NCBI GenBank assembly: GCA_004352715.1
Contig: SCFE01000015.1
Coordinates: forward strand, 1,639,844 to 1,703,843
Reading direction: 5' to 3'
Source: Hofstenia miamia
Lineage: Eukaryota; Xenacoelomorpha; Acoela
DNA: 64,000 nucleotides
In this document: positions 13,073 through 26,994 of the stretch, one piece after another
How positions within the stretch are numbered: the stretch's first letter is position 1
Layout of the letters: each line of letters opens with the position of its first letter
Position numbers and translations under genes: made by a program
The notes under the pieces: model-generated
Database searches by the model: none
The model's input: only the letters and a program-made list of their open reading frames with translations
Told to the model about the DNA's origin: nothing

Positions 13073-13595
13073 CCTACAATCTGAAGATATTCTCCAGCAT
13101 AAGGAATTGTTGTGATCAGGTTCATCAATGTAGTGTCAATTAAGATTTAATTGTTTTTCTCTTTGAGTAGCATTGGTCAAATGTGTGCCCATCTTCCATT
13201 TTAACCTACAATCTGAAGATGTTCTCCAGCATAAGGAATTGTTGTGATCAGGTTCATCAATGTAGTGTCAATTAAGATTTAATTGTTTTTCTCTTTGAGT
13301 AGCATTGGTCAAATGTGTGCCCATCTTCCATTTTAACCTACAATCTGAAGATGTTCTCCAGCATAAGGAATTGTTGTGATCAGGTTCATCAATGTAGTGT
13401 CAATTAAGATTTAATTGTTTTTCTCTTTGAGTAGCATTGGTCAAATGTGTGCCCATCTTCCATTTTAACCTACAATCTGAAGATGTTCTCCAGCATAAGG
13501 AATTGTTGTGATCAGGTTCATCAATGTAGTGTCAATTAAGATTTAATTGTTTTTCTCTTTGAGTAGCATTGGTCAAATGTGTGCCCATCTTCCAT
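13073..13595. repeat. 132-bp minisatellite, four copies
   Basis: Units start at 13073, 13205, 13337 and 13469 with the word CCTACAATCTGAAGAT, an exact 132-bp spacing. The last copy ends just short of complete at 13595. Copies are almost identical; the first differs by GATATT for GATGTT and in its first bases. No unit encodes a continuous protein. The near-identity indicates recent amplification or ongoing homogenisation. Confidence 0.95.
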
Positions 13596-16080
13596 AAAAG
13601 TATACTAACACAACCCACCTTTTGTTAAAAACTTTTCTAAGTAATAACTTTCTATAATAATCGGTGATGTTTTTCATGGAAATCAAAGTTATGGTTAAAA
13701 AAAGCTATGTTTCTTCAGATTAGTTTAAGAATTCAGTATAGAGGCTGCATTTATTTATATTATTATATTAAATACAAATTGAACAAATCGGTAGTATACT
13801 ATGATTTTAGAAATTAGGACATGATGGTATTCAAAGCATACTGGCAGTTAGCAGTTAGCAAGATCTGTCCTATGTGCATGTTGTCAGCTTTTGAATTTAA
13901 TTGATAACTTAATTCTAATAGGGATTTGATCACGATACAATTCAATTCAACTAGAAATGAAAATTTTTTAAACAATTCTTCGTGTTCGCCAATCCATTTA
14001 TAATTTTTAATGTTTTGCTGTTAATTGTAAATTCTATACAACGCAGCCTTGCTTCGAATCTTCTTCAACTAAAGTATTGTTTATTAAATTATCAAGTTGT
14101 TTTCTACAGCTAAGAGTACATTGTAGTGCTAGATCTATAATCCTACAACTGTTTTGTTGAGTTCCAACAATGTTCATTATATCATTATATTTATACTCAA
14201 AGTACGTTTACACGTTTCGATACACATATTAAGGAGATTTCAAATAATAAATGATGAAACATTGATTTTTTAAATTTGCAAATAACTTCTAAGCTTCTTG
14301 CTTTTATAACATCTAGCAAGTTGCAATTCTGGTAGTGCTAAGCGCCTTTCATCAGTGATAGATTTTGAACATAATAGTGTTTCACGAAAAACTCATCAAA
14401 ATTGGAACATCCTAAGACCAATGAATAATGTCTAAGGAAATTTAGTCATTCATTTCTCAGTTAATTGGTTCTAACTACCTCATCAGGAAATCATGATTAG
14501 AAATTTTGGAATTAATTGGGGGTTAATTTTTGATGATCATTATTAGGACCATATATGGACCCTAATAGCAAAATTTCAACTGCTTCAAGCTAAATATGTA
14601 TTGCTTAAAATGTGCTTTAAAGAACTGTTTACATGGCAAAGTATTATTTTTAAGGTATTTAGAGCTGCAAAATCTTCAATCAAAAATTGGAACACTTGAA
14701 GTTCAGCTGTGACTGCTGGATTGCTTTGACTATTGCAATCATGTGTTTCATTTTACCTAATCGCTCGTTTACTATGATTTAAATTCACATTTTAATAAGA
14801 ATTTTCACAAAAAATATAGAAATTTTCAACAACATAGTTGTGACCCAAAAATGAAATTTAGCTAACCAAATATTTTAGGCTTTACTTATCGTACAACTAA
14901 ATATTTGCAGAATTCGTGTCTTTCATGCCGAAACAAACTCTGTGATATGTTTTCCACTGAAAAAAAATTTGACTTTAAGACTTTTACACTGCCCTACTCT
15001 TTGTTTTTATTAAAAACTTTCACTAGAAGTTAACTGAAATTGAAATTTTAATACATACTTTAAAATTATACGACTCGAAATTTGCAAGTTTATTTGTCAA
15101 AAATCATGATAACTTTTCAATATTCTATCATTCCATGTTTGGTCAGTTTAGCTTAATTAGAAGCTGTGTGTGATTGTTTAGGCCAGGTCAAAAAACAATG
15201 AAAACAGGCAAACTTCTCCAAGTAAACTCTTTTGCTTTATACTTAAATAGAAGCAAATATATCTATACCTGTAACTAAAGAACTGCGTTCAGATGTTCAT
15301 TATTATCAAAAACTACAAAGTTTTGTAAACTATTTAATTGAATTACTATTAATTTTATCTGCTTCTACAACCTGAAAACTAGGTCGAGTCAGATTGGGTC
15401 AATTTTTTAAAATCAGCATGTGAATCGAATCATTTCATATATTTCTGGTATTTTAGTATTTCTAGACTTCTGTTCCAAATTACATGTAAATAACAAAACA
15501 CTGACGATTGCTGAACTAAATGTGTACAGCCATTTTATAGTATCTTGTGACTAAATATCTTCCATTACATAGTATAATAAGTAAAGCCATGACAGGTAGA
15601 ATCCTTTGTAATTTTCAAGTTACAACATTGCTTACGGACGATTAAAATCAGGCCTAGATTTAGTTGAAATGTGCAGTCATCAAACAATTATAAGTCGTCA
15701 TTCTTATATTTTAAGGTCTGTCACTGTAAGACTTTATGTTCTTAAAGCCATACGAAAATTTTTCTGATTATAATAACTTATTTCTAAATAATTTTCGGAA
15801 CGCTTATTGTAATATTTTTCAGGGATTTATCATAATATATCTGTAAACATACATCAAGTAGGCTTTTTTTTACATTCAGAGGAAAATTGTTTTTGATTTT
15901 TTTATTTTTAAGCAATATCTTTTTAAGAAATCCCTTAATCTTTAGCCAGAAACCGTTTTTAGGTAGAACAGAAAACTTAGAAGGGCGAATTTTTAGGCTT
16001 GTGAACAGGCATTAGTCAAAAACTACTATTAAATATGATATAATTGGTGCTTTTGCTAGCAAATTTCGTACATGCGATTT
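13596..16080. other. AT-rich non-coding DNA
   Basis: No gene, RNA gene or recognised mobile element is seen in this stretch on either strand. Confidence 0.5.
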
Positions 16081-16089
16081 TATCATTCT

Positions 16090-16650
16090 TCAACTTGGAA
16101 TGCAATCTTGTGGTGGTGGATATAGATGTATTGATCTTACTATTAAATTTAAACTTGTTTGTCGGCGTTTTGTTGTAGACCTCCGACTATTAATATAAAT
16201 CGCGATTACCGTTTCACACCAAACTAGGCGCACTACTTTTCGAAAGTAATCTAAAGGTTTTAAGAGATTAGCGGCTTCCATGTGCGTATTACTCCCCCAG
16301 TAACATTTTTAAATAAATTTAAGCTTAAAAACAACCCGGCCGTACCGCTAGAAATCAGCTCACGTAATCGCAAGGTGAGTTGATTAAATCAATTGATTTT
16401 ATTATGATAATTACAACAGGTATATTTGTTTTCTTATCTAAACTGTGTTCGTAACACTTCTTAATTTCTAATTGGCTTGCAGCCGGTATCTCTCACAATG
16501 ATTACTGGAGGCAGAAGAACATATGCGCAGCGTACATGATATGTTTATAAAGTCAACCTATCGGCGATCCGCAGCGTATGTTCCGGATTACTCCCGCTCG
16601 CATGATTTCTGATGCAACGGCGGTCGCAAAAGGCAAGCGGCGACATTCTG
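16090..16650. promoter_or_regulatory. balanced-composition island, candidate regulatory element
   Basis: This stretch is clearly less AT-rich than its surroundings, with words such as CAACCCGGCCGTACCGCTAG, CGGCGATCCGCAGCGTATG and ACGGCGGTCGCAAAAGG at about 16335-16630. Frames on both strands are short and show no known domain. An isolated donor-like CGCAAGGTGAGT sits at about 16369-16380, but no matching exon is recognised. The reading as a conserved non-coding element is inference from composition only. Confidence 0.3.
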
Positions 16651-19600
16651 TCTCGCTTTGATGACACCTTTTTTCCAGCTATTTTCTATGCACCATGCTT
16701 GTTAATCTGTCACCACTGTGATCCCAAACCGCCTTCACCTACTAGCTTTCATTACCCACTTTGTACTCTATTTGTTTATCGTTTTTTGATAATTTAATCA
16801 CTGGTTTTATGGATTTCCCCAAGAGCTTTAATTAACTGGTACTCTCCAATAAACTTACTATAATATCAAACAACCTTCTTTGCAAATAACTGTGTATTAA
16901 ACCTACCATATACACCTAAACTATATGTTTTCCACATGCCAATAATTGTAAACCGTTTCAACAGAATACCCACAAAACGATTTAAGAAGGCTTACATGAA
17001 ATGTGCTTCTTTTATCCAAGCTGGATCGCCATTCAGCAAATGCCTTAATTATATCAGATCAAGACGTCCTTTCCAATATCTGTCTAAACCGCAAGCTTCT
17101 GTATGTAAACTAAGTAAACTTACAAATTTGTAGGAGTACTATAATTGAGAAATTATCAAAATTTAATGGTTGCGATGGCTTCTAAAGTAAAAAAAAATTG
17201 CAATTCAAAGATGCCAAGATATTTTAAACACATTGAAGCAAGTAGTTTCTAATTAGAAAAGTTGAATTAGAAAATTGAATCTCATCTTCAAACACCAACG
17301 TTCATATACAATGAAAATTTTATTATGTATCCTAAATGACCAACATTAATGACAGCCTTTGAGCCTGTAGTAATTTACTTCAACCAGAAACCGATAGATA
17401 TCTACACTAGGACAGACAAAATATTTGGTTTATTAAAAAAATTAATAATCAAATGATTGAAAACTGCTTTCTGCGAATTCTTTTTTTCAAGATAACAAAA
17501 GCAAGGAACATGCAAAAATTTCATCAAATATTAGATAATGATCTGAAATTCAAGTATGTAGTTATTAATTGCATTGATTAGTATCTATGTTTTGGATTTG
17601 GATTAATGAAATATTTTGATATCATAGTTTTAAAGAGTTATAAAATAAATAATCACAGCTTTTTTAGTCTTGATTTAAGTAAATTATGTATGATAAAGAA
17701 AAATATAAATATTATATTTAGAAAAAAATATATTTTATCAGGTGAAATTTTTGTGTAATAAATTCAATGTTTCCTTCTCTACTGAAAAATACTTTTCTAT
17801 TTTAGTGTATAATTTGTACATGTACATATTTCCGTTATCAAGGGTGACATTAAGTAAAGACTATTCAGCAATATTTGTATCAGTAGAAGACAGCAACCTT
17901 ATTGATGTCTATTGATTGGTATTAAACACTGATCTTGGATAGCAATCATTGTTTACAATGTTCTTACGTGAGTGTAATAAATTGGCGTCAGCGTTCTTCC
18001 AGTTGCTAAAGCTAGAATTTATAGTTTTGTTTAAATATGACACTTAATCTCACTTCAATGAAATATTCCAAATAACTTCTCAATATATTGAATGTTTTCC
18101 AAATTAAATAATTATATAATCCTATTGCATGAACATCATCAATTCTATATGCTCATGTATTTCAAAAATTTCTATCCATACTAAACTGCAAACAGTACCA
18201 AAATACATAAAAGCTTTCCCAATTCAGGAAATAATGAATTATTAATTTTTAAATTTATTGTTTTCATAGAAAATGTGCCTACTCTGTTATTTGTAAAAAC
18301 ATAGTATGTAGATTTCCTAAAAAATTGGAACGTTAAAAATATTTTTAAAACCTGCAAAATGATATAATATAATGGCCTTGAAAATAAAAATATTTCAAAA
18401 CATTGTCAAAATTAATGCATACAATAAACTTATCAATAAAACATTAATATTTATGCATTCACCTTTAAGGCAGAAATATATAAATTTTGGGCACTTGGAA
18501 ACTTCTTTCTAGTGTGCTTGATATTAGTTTCGTGTAATGATTTTCGCAACTGCATGTTAATTGCAGGCATTTGATAGTTTTGTTTATTTCAAATTCAAAT
18601 ACGCCATGGAAAATACAAATTTACTTTGATACGGTACTTGCATTTTTTAAAATTTTTTTTCAACAATGATTTCAAAAATTAGGGAGAGCATTTTTTTTTA
18701 CATTTAACTATAACAATTAATTTTAAGCAATTAGTATAAAAAGGTGGATTAACTGCAAAAATTGATGATGATTTAATAAGTTCAAACTATTATAAAAATA
18801 TTTATAAGCTTCTAAAATTATATTTATCAACGTTGAATACTGAAACAATATTGTAATGATATCATATAAAAACAATAATAAAAAAGAATTTGAGAAAGCC
18901 TCATTATATTTGGAGACCTTTATTTGTGCAGAAATTGACAAAATACAAAATTATTTCAAAATAAAAATTGGCATCAATGTGATCAGAAATTTATTCGTTC
19001 GTTAAAAATAATAGGTTTTTTAGTGTTTCCTATAACATTTGAAAGCTGCTGTTTGTTGACATGGATTACAGAGTGTGTGTAACGAGACAGCCCGTGTTTG
19101 TTTCTTGTACTTAGTTTGTTTAGCTCTGGATTGTCGAGGAGATATTACTTATCACATTTGTGGCTGATTGTTTATATCTGCTTAATCTGTTAAATATATC
19201 ACTTAATTCCTTTGTTACTTCTTCTGTTCATCAAAAGTTTAGCAACAGACTGCTTGCTTATCACTGCCTTTGAGCTTTAATAAATGTTCTACCTCTTGCA
19301 TAACCTGGTCACCTACATTGCATTCTTTTTATCCTACCTCCAATATTAAGCCACATGGGCAAGGTTCCAACTACGTGCCTCGATTCTAGTCTTTTACACA
19401 ATATGGTGAACCTGTAACAAATTAAGCAATTTATAAATTTATGTATGCATAAATGTTGAAAGTTGCTTCTCGAAACTAGAGTTATTGTTGGTATTATTTG
19501 TACCAAATAATTCCTGTAGACTGACTGTGGATTACAAAATTAATGCTAGAACCAAAAATAAATTAATGTCTGACTATCAGCATTACGTTATGGATTAACT

Positions 19601-22600
19601 AAAGCAGACGACTATAATTGATGTTATTCAGAAATGTGTTAACATAAATCGATTAAATATTTTCAAATGTTAAACCACTTGTTTAATTATCAACTGGTAG
19701 TGTCAAATTTAGAAGGGATATATCTCGAGTATTAGCACTAAGCCCTATTGTCAAAATAATTCATATAAGTGATTTCTCACAAATCCATTTATTGGTTGTA
19801 TATGTATTAATACCAATATTACAAAAACGAGAGAATTAATAGATTAAAAGGTGATTTAACGTGTAGAACTTGTGATAATACAATTTTCTTCGAGTTGAAA
19901 TCGCTCTTATAAAATAATCCCTGACTAATGAAATCAGTACTGTACTTTTGCTGTTTGACCCGTTCTATATAATTATGGATTCAGGGAAGTTTATAATGCC
20001 TCAAATTTGTCATTACACAAAATTATAAACAACTATATTGAGCTAGAGCAAATCAGAGTGAATGTTAATTATACGAAAATATTGTTGAAGTATTTTTATC
20101 ATCATTTAAAAAATGTCTACTTTGCTGTTAATAATTGGATGCTTGGGAGCTCTCAAAACCTAACTTGAGAAAATAATAATTGTTTTAGAAGAAACTTCCG
20201 TTAAAATATCTAGAGTGTATTACTACTAATAAAAATATAGCGATTTTCTAGGATGGGATAAAAGATTTATATTTTATAACTACTTAAGCATCCATTAAGC
20301 AGTTATTAATAATGATGTTGGGGGAGAGGATGGGTGGGCATCATGACTTAGATGATTCGCATAATTTTGAAATTCTTTTTCAAAAGATACATCTGTAAAA
20401 TATTATTTGCAACTTTTTGTGGGAAGGTAGTTTAATTAATGCATATGAAGTGCCCCCCCCCCTAACTGTGTTTTCCTTCATTTTGTGTAATTAGCCAAAT
20501 AAATATTCTTACCCTAGCATATGACCCATGTTATCTTATCTGTATACAAGCCAATCAAATTGATATCTTTGATTAGAAAAATTGAAAAAAGTTAAGTATA
20601 ATTTTTTTAAAATTGAATTAAAGGCTGAATATGTGAACGTGTGCACTTTTGTCAGCATTTTAAACAACGTATAAGGAACTATATTTCATATTATTATGAT
20701 ATTCAAAATTTTAAATGTAAATATATGTATTTGACCAAAAAAAATAAAAATGAAATCAATTTTTAATCCATTTTATTCTGTTAGGTTGGAATGATTTAGG
20801 AAATTTTGAACCCTCAGGAGACGAATAAATATTAATGGAAATATTTAGTTTTTTTGGCATTGGTTACCGAACAGTCCGAAATTTCTGATTAATAAAAACA
20901 TTATGTTGTTAATATTGTTGTGAGAGAAATAGTTAGTTCCCTAGGCTAAATTTTGCAAAAACGCATTCTACCGTCCGTCAGAATCAGCCTGTACTTTGTG
21001 ATTAACAACGAGCACTTCAGTCTTAGAATACGGCTGTTAAACTGATTTTTCATGAATTACATCGTGAAATTAAATTACAGCTTCAACATTTGTCCTGTAA
21101 CAATGTAGAAGGCCTGCAATCAATGAACATATTTTTTCCAGAAGATTCCTTTTTTCACTTTTCCTCAATAAACTAGCATATATTTCGTATGATCTCAAAA
21201 TATATACAGAATTTACAAAAATGTCACTTTTAGATTACGGGAATGATCATGTAGGCATTCCAATCTCAACCGAATTTATTTTTTCACTCAACTGCAGACT
21301 TCCAAAAATATTGCATTGTAGTCAAATATTTTCTTGCCTGTAAGGATGTTAGCCATGCTGGCTATTAGTATTGCGTTTTATCATCAAACAATTTTTCTGA
21401 ATGCTCAACTACTTGTATTTGTGGTTTATGGTGAAATCTACCAAGCATGCTGATTATGAAAAACTTGTTTAGTTAATATTTTATGGATGCTGATGAATTC
21501 TTTTTTATATTACTGAGAGAAATTTAGACTTCTGAATTGTGTACATCTGATAAGACAACACTTATTTAAACAAAAATACAGAGTCAGCTTGTCAATATGC
21601 AATCAACTATAAGTTGTAAGACAATTTGAAAACTATTATTTATCTCTTAAATAAATTCTGGCAAACTGTATGATGTTTTTAGGTATTTGGATTTGGATAT
21701 AAATTATAATGTAATATAAAGTCTACTATTTACAATTATGCTTACATGTGTATATTAAACAAGCATGTTTTTGATGCATTTCCTAATTTTATCTGTCACT
21801 AAACATTTAGATGAGAGTAAAATTTTATATTAGTAAACTAAATTTAAATCGTTAAATATGCGCTATACATATATAGCACATCATTTGAGATCCTGAAACA
21901 ACCATAATTATTGATCTTTAAGATCTTAGAGAAACTACTTTTCATAATCTATCTAACCATAATAGTTGAAATGTCAGTCCTAATATATATATTGGAAAAA
22001 TATATGAAGTGTACTTAGTAGATGTTGAGAAAACTTTAAATTTGAATTTTGAAAAAATTTCATTCAATATATATAAGTTTTGTAACTAGGTCTGATTTTA
22101 TAGACTATGTCAAATTTTCATAAAGGAATCATGAATTTATAAGAAATGAATATGTTGGAGTTTTGTTTCAAATGGGAAATTAAAATAAGATTGCTTTTGA
22201 GAGCTTGAGAAAAATGAAACTGCCAAATATACCTTAACTTAGACTAAATGAACAGAATTGCTGCTATACACCTTGCAAGTTGATAAGCTACATTCTAAAG
22301 TGGTATTAATAAGTCATGTATGATTCAAAAAATACTAAGATATTTGCAAAAGTTTTGTATTTTGGTGAATTTCATTTAAGTTTTTCATATTATTTATTCT
22401 GATAGATTTTAATTTAATTTTGCTACATTTTTGAGTTATAGGAAACTTGAGAATAATAATTTTTTAAAAGATATTGATTAGAACCATTTGAATGATATAT
22501 TTTATAACGTTACTATGCGTGAGAATGCAATGTCTTACAAAGGTGTGCTGCCATTGAGAGATTGTGTGTATAATTCTTAATTTGTTTATAATATCAATTT

Positions 22601-22755
22601 CCCACTATTTTGCTTTTCGTTAAATATTGTTCTTTTTCGATTGAATTGTGCATTGGCCAATGGTAGAGATACAAACAATCACAGTTTGTCCTCTTCCTAC
22701 AAATGGCTGTTATTTCTGCCTGTCATAACAATTTATTTAATGTTACGTGCAATTA
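16651..22755. other. gene desert, AT-rich
   Basis: No supportable gene. A poly-C run of about 10 bases lies near 20453-20462. The open frames at 16936-17133, 18723-18941 and 19309-19506 lack domains or codon structure I can recognise. Confidence 0.5.
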
Positions 22756-23290
22756 TTTATTTGTTGTAGCATTTCCGGCTCCACGATAAATTTATCACAC
22801 CAATGCGACTGTAATGCTGGTGACGGGAATTGAACTTGAATGGTGGGAGGAATCTATTCGATTGGTGGCCAGGGCGCCACGGCTTCCGCGAATCAATGGT
22901 AGCTGTTGATATTAATTGACGCCACTGAGTGTCTGTATTAGAGAATAGAAACAAACATAGCTCGGAGGCTGTTTACTCTGCCAACCTTTGTTGCCCGGCG
23001 TGGTCTGGCCACACCGAAGTCAGGCTGCTTAGGGCTATTGTTTCACCACGTAAACACTGTGACAGTCGCTAATTGTTGATGAATCCTTCATAAATGTTCA
23101 TCGCGTCATTCTGATTTGCCATCAGCAATGAGATTGATTGGCGACTACCAAGCCGACGGCAATAGCTATGCAAGGCATACTTTTTAAGCTCCGCGCTTTG
23201 TTCTTTTTAGTAGCTAGATAAAGTCAACGTTTACGCTACCTTTCCCAAGCCTCTGTCGTCGAAATGTGTAAATAGGTCGCGTTTAGACTG
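22756..23290. promoter_or_regulatory. balanced-composition island with Fox-type sites, candidate enhancer
   Basis: About 530 bases with much higher GC than the flanks and no continuous reading frame. It contains TGTTTAC (22970-22976) and GTAAACA (23050-23056), the two orientations of the core forkhead-binding word. It also has GATTGATTGG-type sequence near 23130-23140 that fits Pbx/Meis or CCAAT factors. This is the strongest-looking non-coding island of the desert downstream of foxC. Function is inferred; comparison with related genomes is needed to support it. Confidence 0.4.
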
Positions 23291-25047
23291 CATGGCTCAG
23301 CAATTAGGTAATTTTGGAACAAATCCATGAGTCACAAACGGATTATAAACTGTAACATTCCCAAAAATCATAAAATATGCTATTTATATCCTATTATTAT
23401 ATCTTAGCCTTAAGGATGTCATAGAAAAATACAGATTCCACAAATTGTTTTCGACCTAGTAATGATTGTGTTATATCAATTCTGATGATTAATCGCATGT
23501 TGACACATAAACTTGATTTTAACCAACTTCAATCCCAAGAACTCTAAAGTTATAACAATCATGCATTATACTATCTGTATCTAACTTACAAAAAACAGTA
23601 ATCACCTTTAAGAAGAACAGCAGTTTTATGGTCAAAGTATGTAAAAAAAACTTATTTTTAAGTACAAGATAATACCTTTAGCAAATTAATTCACTGCTTT
23701 AGCATTAGAATAATGTAAATTCCTTGAGGATTGTTTGAAGAACACGATACTCCATCTGAAAATTTCATGTAAAAAAGTATAGAACTCAATGATTATATAA
23801 GCGTTAGAATATCAAGCGTTGTGCATGTTAGATAAATTCTCATCTAGATAAAATTGGTTCTTTGTTACAAAATGACAGTTTTGATAATGTTAGAGTTAGA
23901 CTTCAATATGTAAAAACTAAAACAGTCACCCATATTAAAATTGCAATTTCTTTGAAATTGTTAAAGAAAAGAAGTTGACAGCTTAAAATTAATGAAGTCT
24001 TGAACTTCCATAAACCTTTATAAATTTGTGAATGAAATATTTTTCATTGTTTTTTATGAAAGAAAGGCAGAGTTGAAAAAATGGTTTTTTTGCAGGAATG
24101 CTTACGTTAAATTTATTGTTGGAGTTCAAACTTAACATTTGACTTTTTATTAACAATTTTAAATGGTATCGTCAATGGGCACATCAAACATCGTCTTCAA
24201 TATTTCGTTAATTTTTTATTAATATTAGTTAGCTTAGAATTTAACCAATGTCAAAATCTATAAAAAGTGAATCTAAGAACTAATGTCAAAATCTATAAGA
24301 AGTGAATCTAAGACTAGAGACTGATAAATATACCTTTATTAGATAGGTTGTTTTGTATCGGGCTATAAAGTCATTTTTTATTTATGGAAATGGGATATTT
24401 GAACCAGTTAAAATATTTAAAATCCAGTTTTAATATTTACGTTGTTTATAAGACATAAACAGGAAGTTTGGAGACTATTTATTGATACTTCTTACCATAT
24501 TTATTTGCTTGTTTCTAATAAAAGGGAATTTTATAATAACCCAGTGCACTTTTTTATTTGAAAAACGTAGTGTTTGTTAAAGCCATAATATTGAAATGTA
24601 TGCAACGCATTTTTTTCTTTTCAATGAGGCAAGCAAATGCATGTTGACCCCATTAACATATGGAAGTTTTTGCTAAATTTAGTTGTTAATTTTCAAATAT
24701 TACCTAAAAACACTTCATATTTGACAACTAGTGCTGAAAATTTTAGGAGTAAAAAGTCGCATGTTTCCAGCAACATGGTTCAGATATCGAAACATAGATT
24801 TTTTTTCCACAGCAAACTACTGTGAGAAAGAATAAAAAATGGATGGCTGTGTGTTTTAAATGTGTGTCTCGCAGTTGATATAAACATTATTTACTTGACT
24901 AAATTTTGTTTGTGCTGTTCAGTCATATTAATATTGAACGATAAACTTCAAAGAATGCAATTTAATAAATATGCTTTCCACATATTTCTGAATTCAGTGG
25001 ACTTTATTTTACTATGCAAATCTTTAAGCCAGCGAAAACATTTACAA
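23291..25047. other. AT-rich non-coding DNA
   Basis: No gene is seen. A small tandem duplication lies inside (24247-24316, listed separately). The frames at 24637-24825 and 24862-25089 have no recognisable domain. Confidence 0.5.
24247..24316. repeat. 35-bp tandem duplication
   Basis: Two adjacent copies beginning AATGTCAAAATCTATAA, with a 35-bp period and about two differences near the ends and middle. Confidence 0.85.
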
Positions 25048-25350
25048 ACACACACAGTTGTTACAGGGTTGTCTTGGGGTATGTTTTGAAAGGCATGCTG
25101 CGCATGTAAACTTTCTCTTCCATTGTTATTCTTTTAATAATTCTCAACTTACAAGACTTCTTTCTCAACTTGTTTTCAAAAAGAATCTNNNNNNNNNNNN
25201 NNNNNNNNNACACACACAGTTGTTACAGGGTTGTCTTGGGGTATGTTTTGAAAGGCATGCTGCGCATGTAAACTTTCTCTTCCATTGTTATTCTTTTAAT
25301 AATTCTCAACTTACAAGACTTCTTTCTCAACTTGTTTTCAAAAAGAATCT
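25048..25350. repeat. 141-bp identical copies either side of a 21-base gap
   Basis: 25048-25188 and 25210-25350 read identically throughout, starting in ACACACACAG and ending AAAAGAATCT. They are separated only by N (25189-25209). The likeliest explanation is two overlapping contig ends that were scaffolded rather than merged, so only one copy is real. A true tandem duplication cannot be excluded. Confidence 0.85.
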
Positions 25351-25861
25351 TATTTTTATAGTTACTAATATATTTTCGAATAAAAAATTTTTAAACTTGC
25401 GGCTGTGAGATTCTTAATCTTTGAAATAATAAGTTTCAATGATAAAAAATATAAGGATCGGATTTGTCTTTTTCGCATAGTAAATAAATGTTTTTGTTCA
25501 AACTCCATTGTTTCCAAATGTGCAATTTAAATATGCCTCAGAATAGCTTTGCTTTCCTTTATATTAAGTAAAATTGCATAACAATGCAACATTAAGAAAC
25601 ATGCTATTATATTATTAAATACAAAAAATTTCAAAGAAAGCTAAATTATATAAGTAATTACAATCACCATAATGATGATAACTATCAATACTAATTAAGA
25701 ATTCCTATATTATGGTCATTATTATTAATGACTACATTAGTTATATTCTTAAATTCTCTTCATCTTCGTTAAGATCATGATAGTTTGATGAACATAGTCA
25801 TCACTATCAACCCCGCCGCTCTCGCCATCATAATTACTCTTATTATAATAATCATTTTCAC

Positions 25862-25990
25862 CATCATCATCATTATCATCATCATCATCATCATCATCAT
25901 CATCGTNNNNNNNNNNNNNNNNNNNNNNNNNNNNNNNNNNNNNNNNNNNNNNNNNNNNNNNNNNNNNNNNNNNNNNNNNNNNNNNNNNNN

Positions 25991-26042
<52 letters not shown>
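25862..26042. repeat. (CAT)n microsatellite with gap
   Basis: Uninterrupted CAT/ATC triplets on both sides of an 84-base N run (25907-25990). Reading frames through it give poly-His, poly-Ile/Ser or poly-Asp/Met and are not coding evidence. An imperfect CAT/ATTATT-rich lead-in starts near 25720. Confidence 0.9.
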
Positions 26043-26049
26043 TACCATT

Positions 26050-26990
26050 AATATCACCAGTAACTTTAGCATAATTGGGAATGCTATGAAGGATATGAAA
26101 ACGTAGAAGGCTTAATTATATATTAATTTAAGGTGCAAATGAAACCAACTTCTATTTATTTATATAATAGGTAGGCAGTTAAGAATCATTATATTAGATA
26201 TCATCCACCAAGCTTTAATAAAAAAAATTAATTGTTTGAGGCAATGAATATCAGGTAGGTTCATAATCAATAAAAAAAGTTTATGTATTTGACATTCTAG
26301 AGGCCTGCAACATTATCATTGAATAATATTCCTTATATAGTTCAAACTTGAAATTTTGATTTATTGGTTAAACGCAGTAGTAGAATATTAATGTAATTGT
26401 GAATCTTTATGCATGTCATAGCTAAAACCTAAATCAATCAGATATATTATATTTTCAATTTTCAAAGACATGATGGCCAAGAATTTAAAAAACCCTAAAA
26501 TTTTAGCCTGCCCCAAAAATGGATTTTATGTTACATTCATTGTTATGTAATGAAATATTTTTTGTTATGTTATTTAAGCATTTTTAGGTATTTTTTCTTT
26601 TTTATGCTTTATGCTTTGATCATATTTGATGAGCATGCAATCTTACCAACATTTTCAAATGTGTTACCCCTCATTTGTATTAATTAAAATTCCATTGCAA
26701 TATTGAATTATTAATAATTTCATGGAAAAATTTTTCTGCACATTTTAGAAGGTTATGCTTCAGTTAGGAATTTTGCATCTCTTTTATATTTTATTGAATA
26801 AAACTCAACTTGTTAGATAAATGTAATAACAAATGGAATTTTCGTATGAATGAATTAAAGAAATACATTTGAATTTATGTGATGGGACTGGCAGAAGCTG
26901 CATTTGGGCTAAACTAACACAGATTGTATTTTTGAACATTATTATTTGTAGTGTGGGAAGGAGATTTGACAGAAAAGCGAATAACCCATA
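26050..26990. other. AT-rich non-coding DNA
   Basis: No gene or recognisable element. Confidence 0.5.
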
Positions 26991-26994
26991 ACAA

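Noticed and set aside
13073-13595. CRISPR-like array
   Set aside because: The repeats are contiguous 132-bp tandem units without distinct spacers, in an animal genome.
25058-25408. A 116-codon frame containing a repeated peptide
   Set aside because: The repeat is the duplicated gap flank, and the peptide has no domain.
25749-26072. Poly-Asp/poly-Met/poly-His frames
   Set aside because: They are translations of a CAT microsatellite and a gap, not a homopolymer-rich protein gene.
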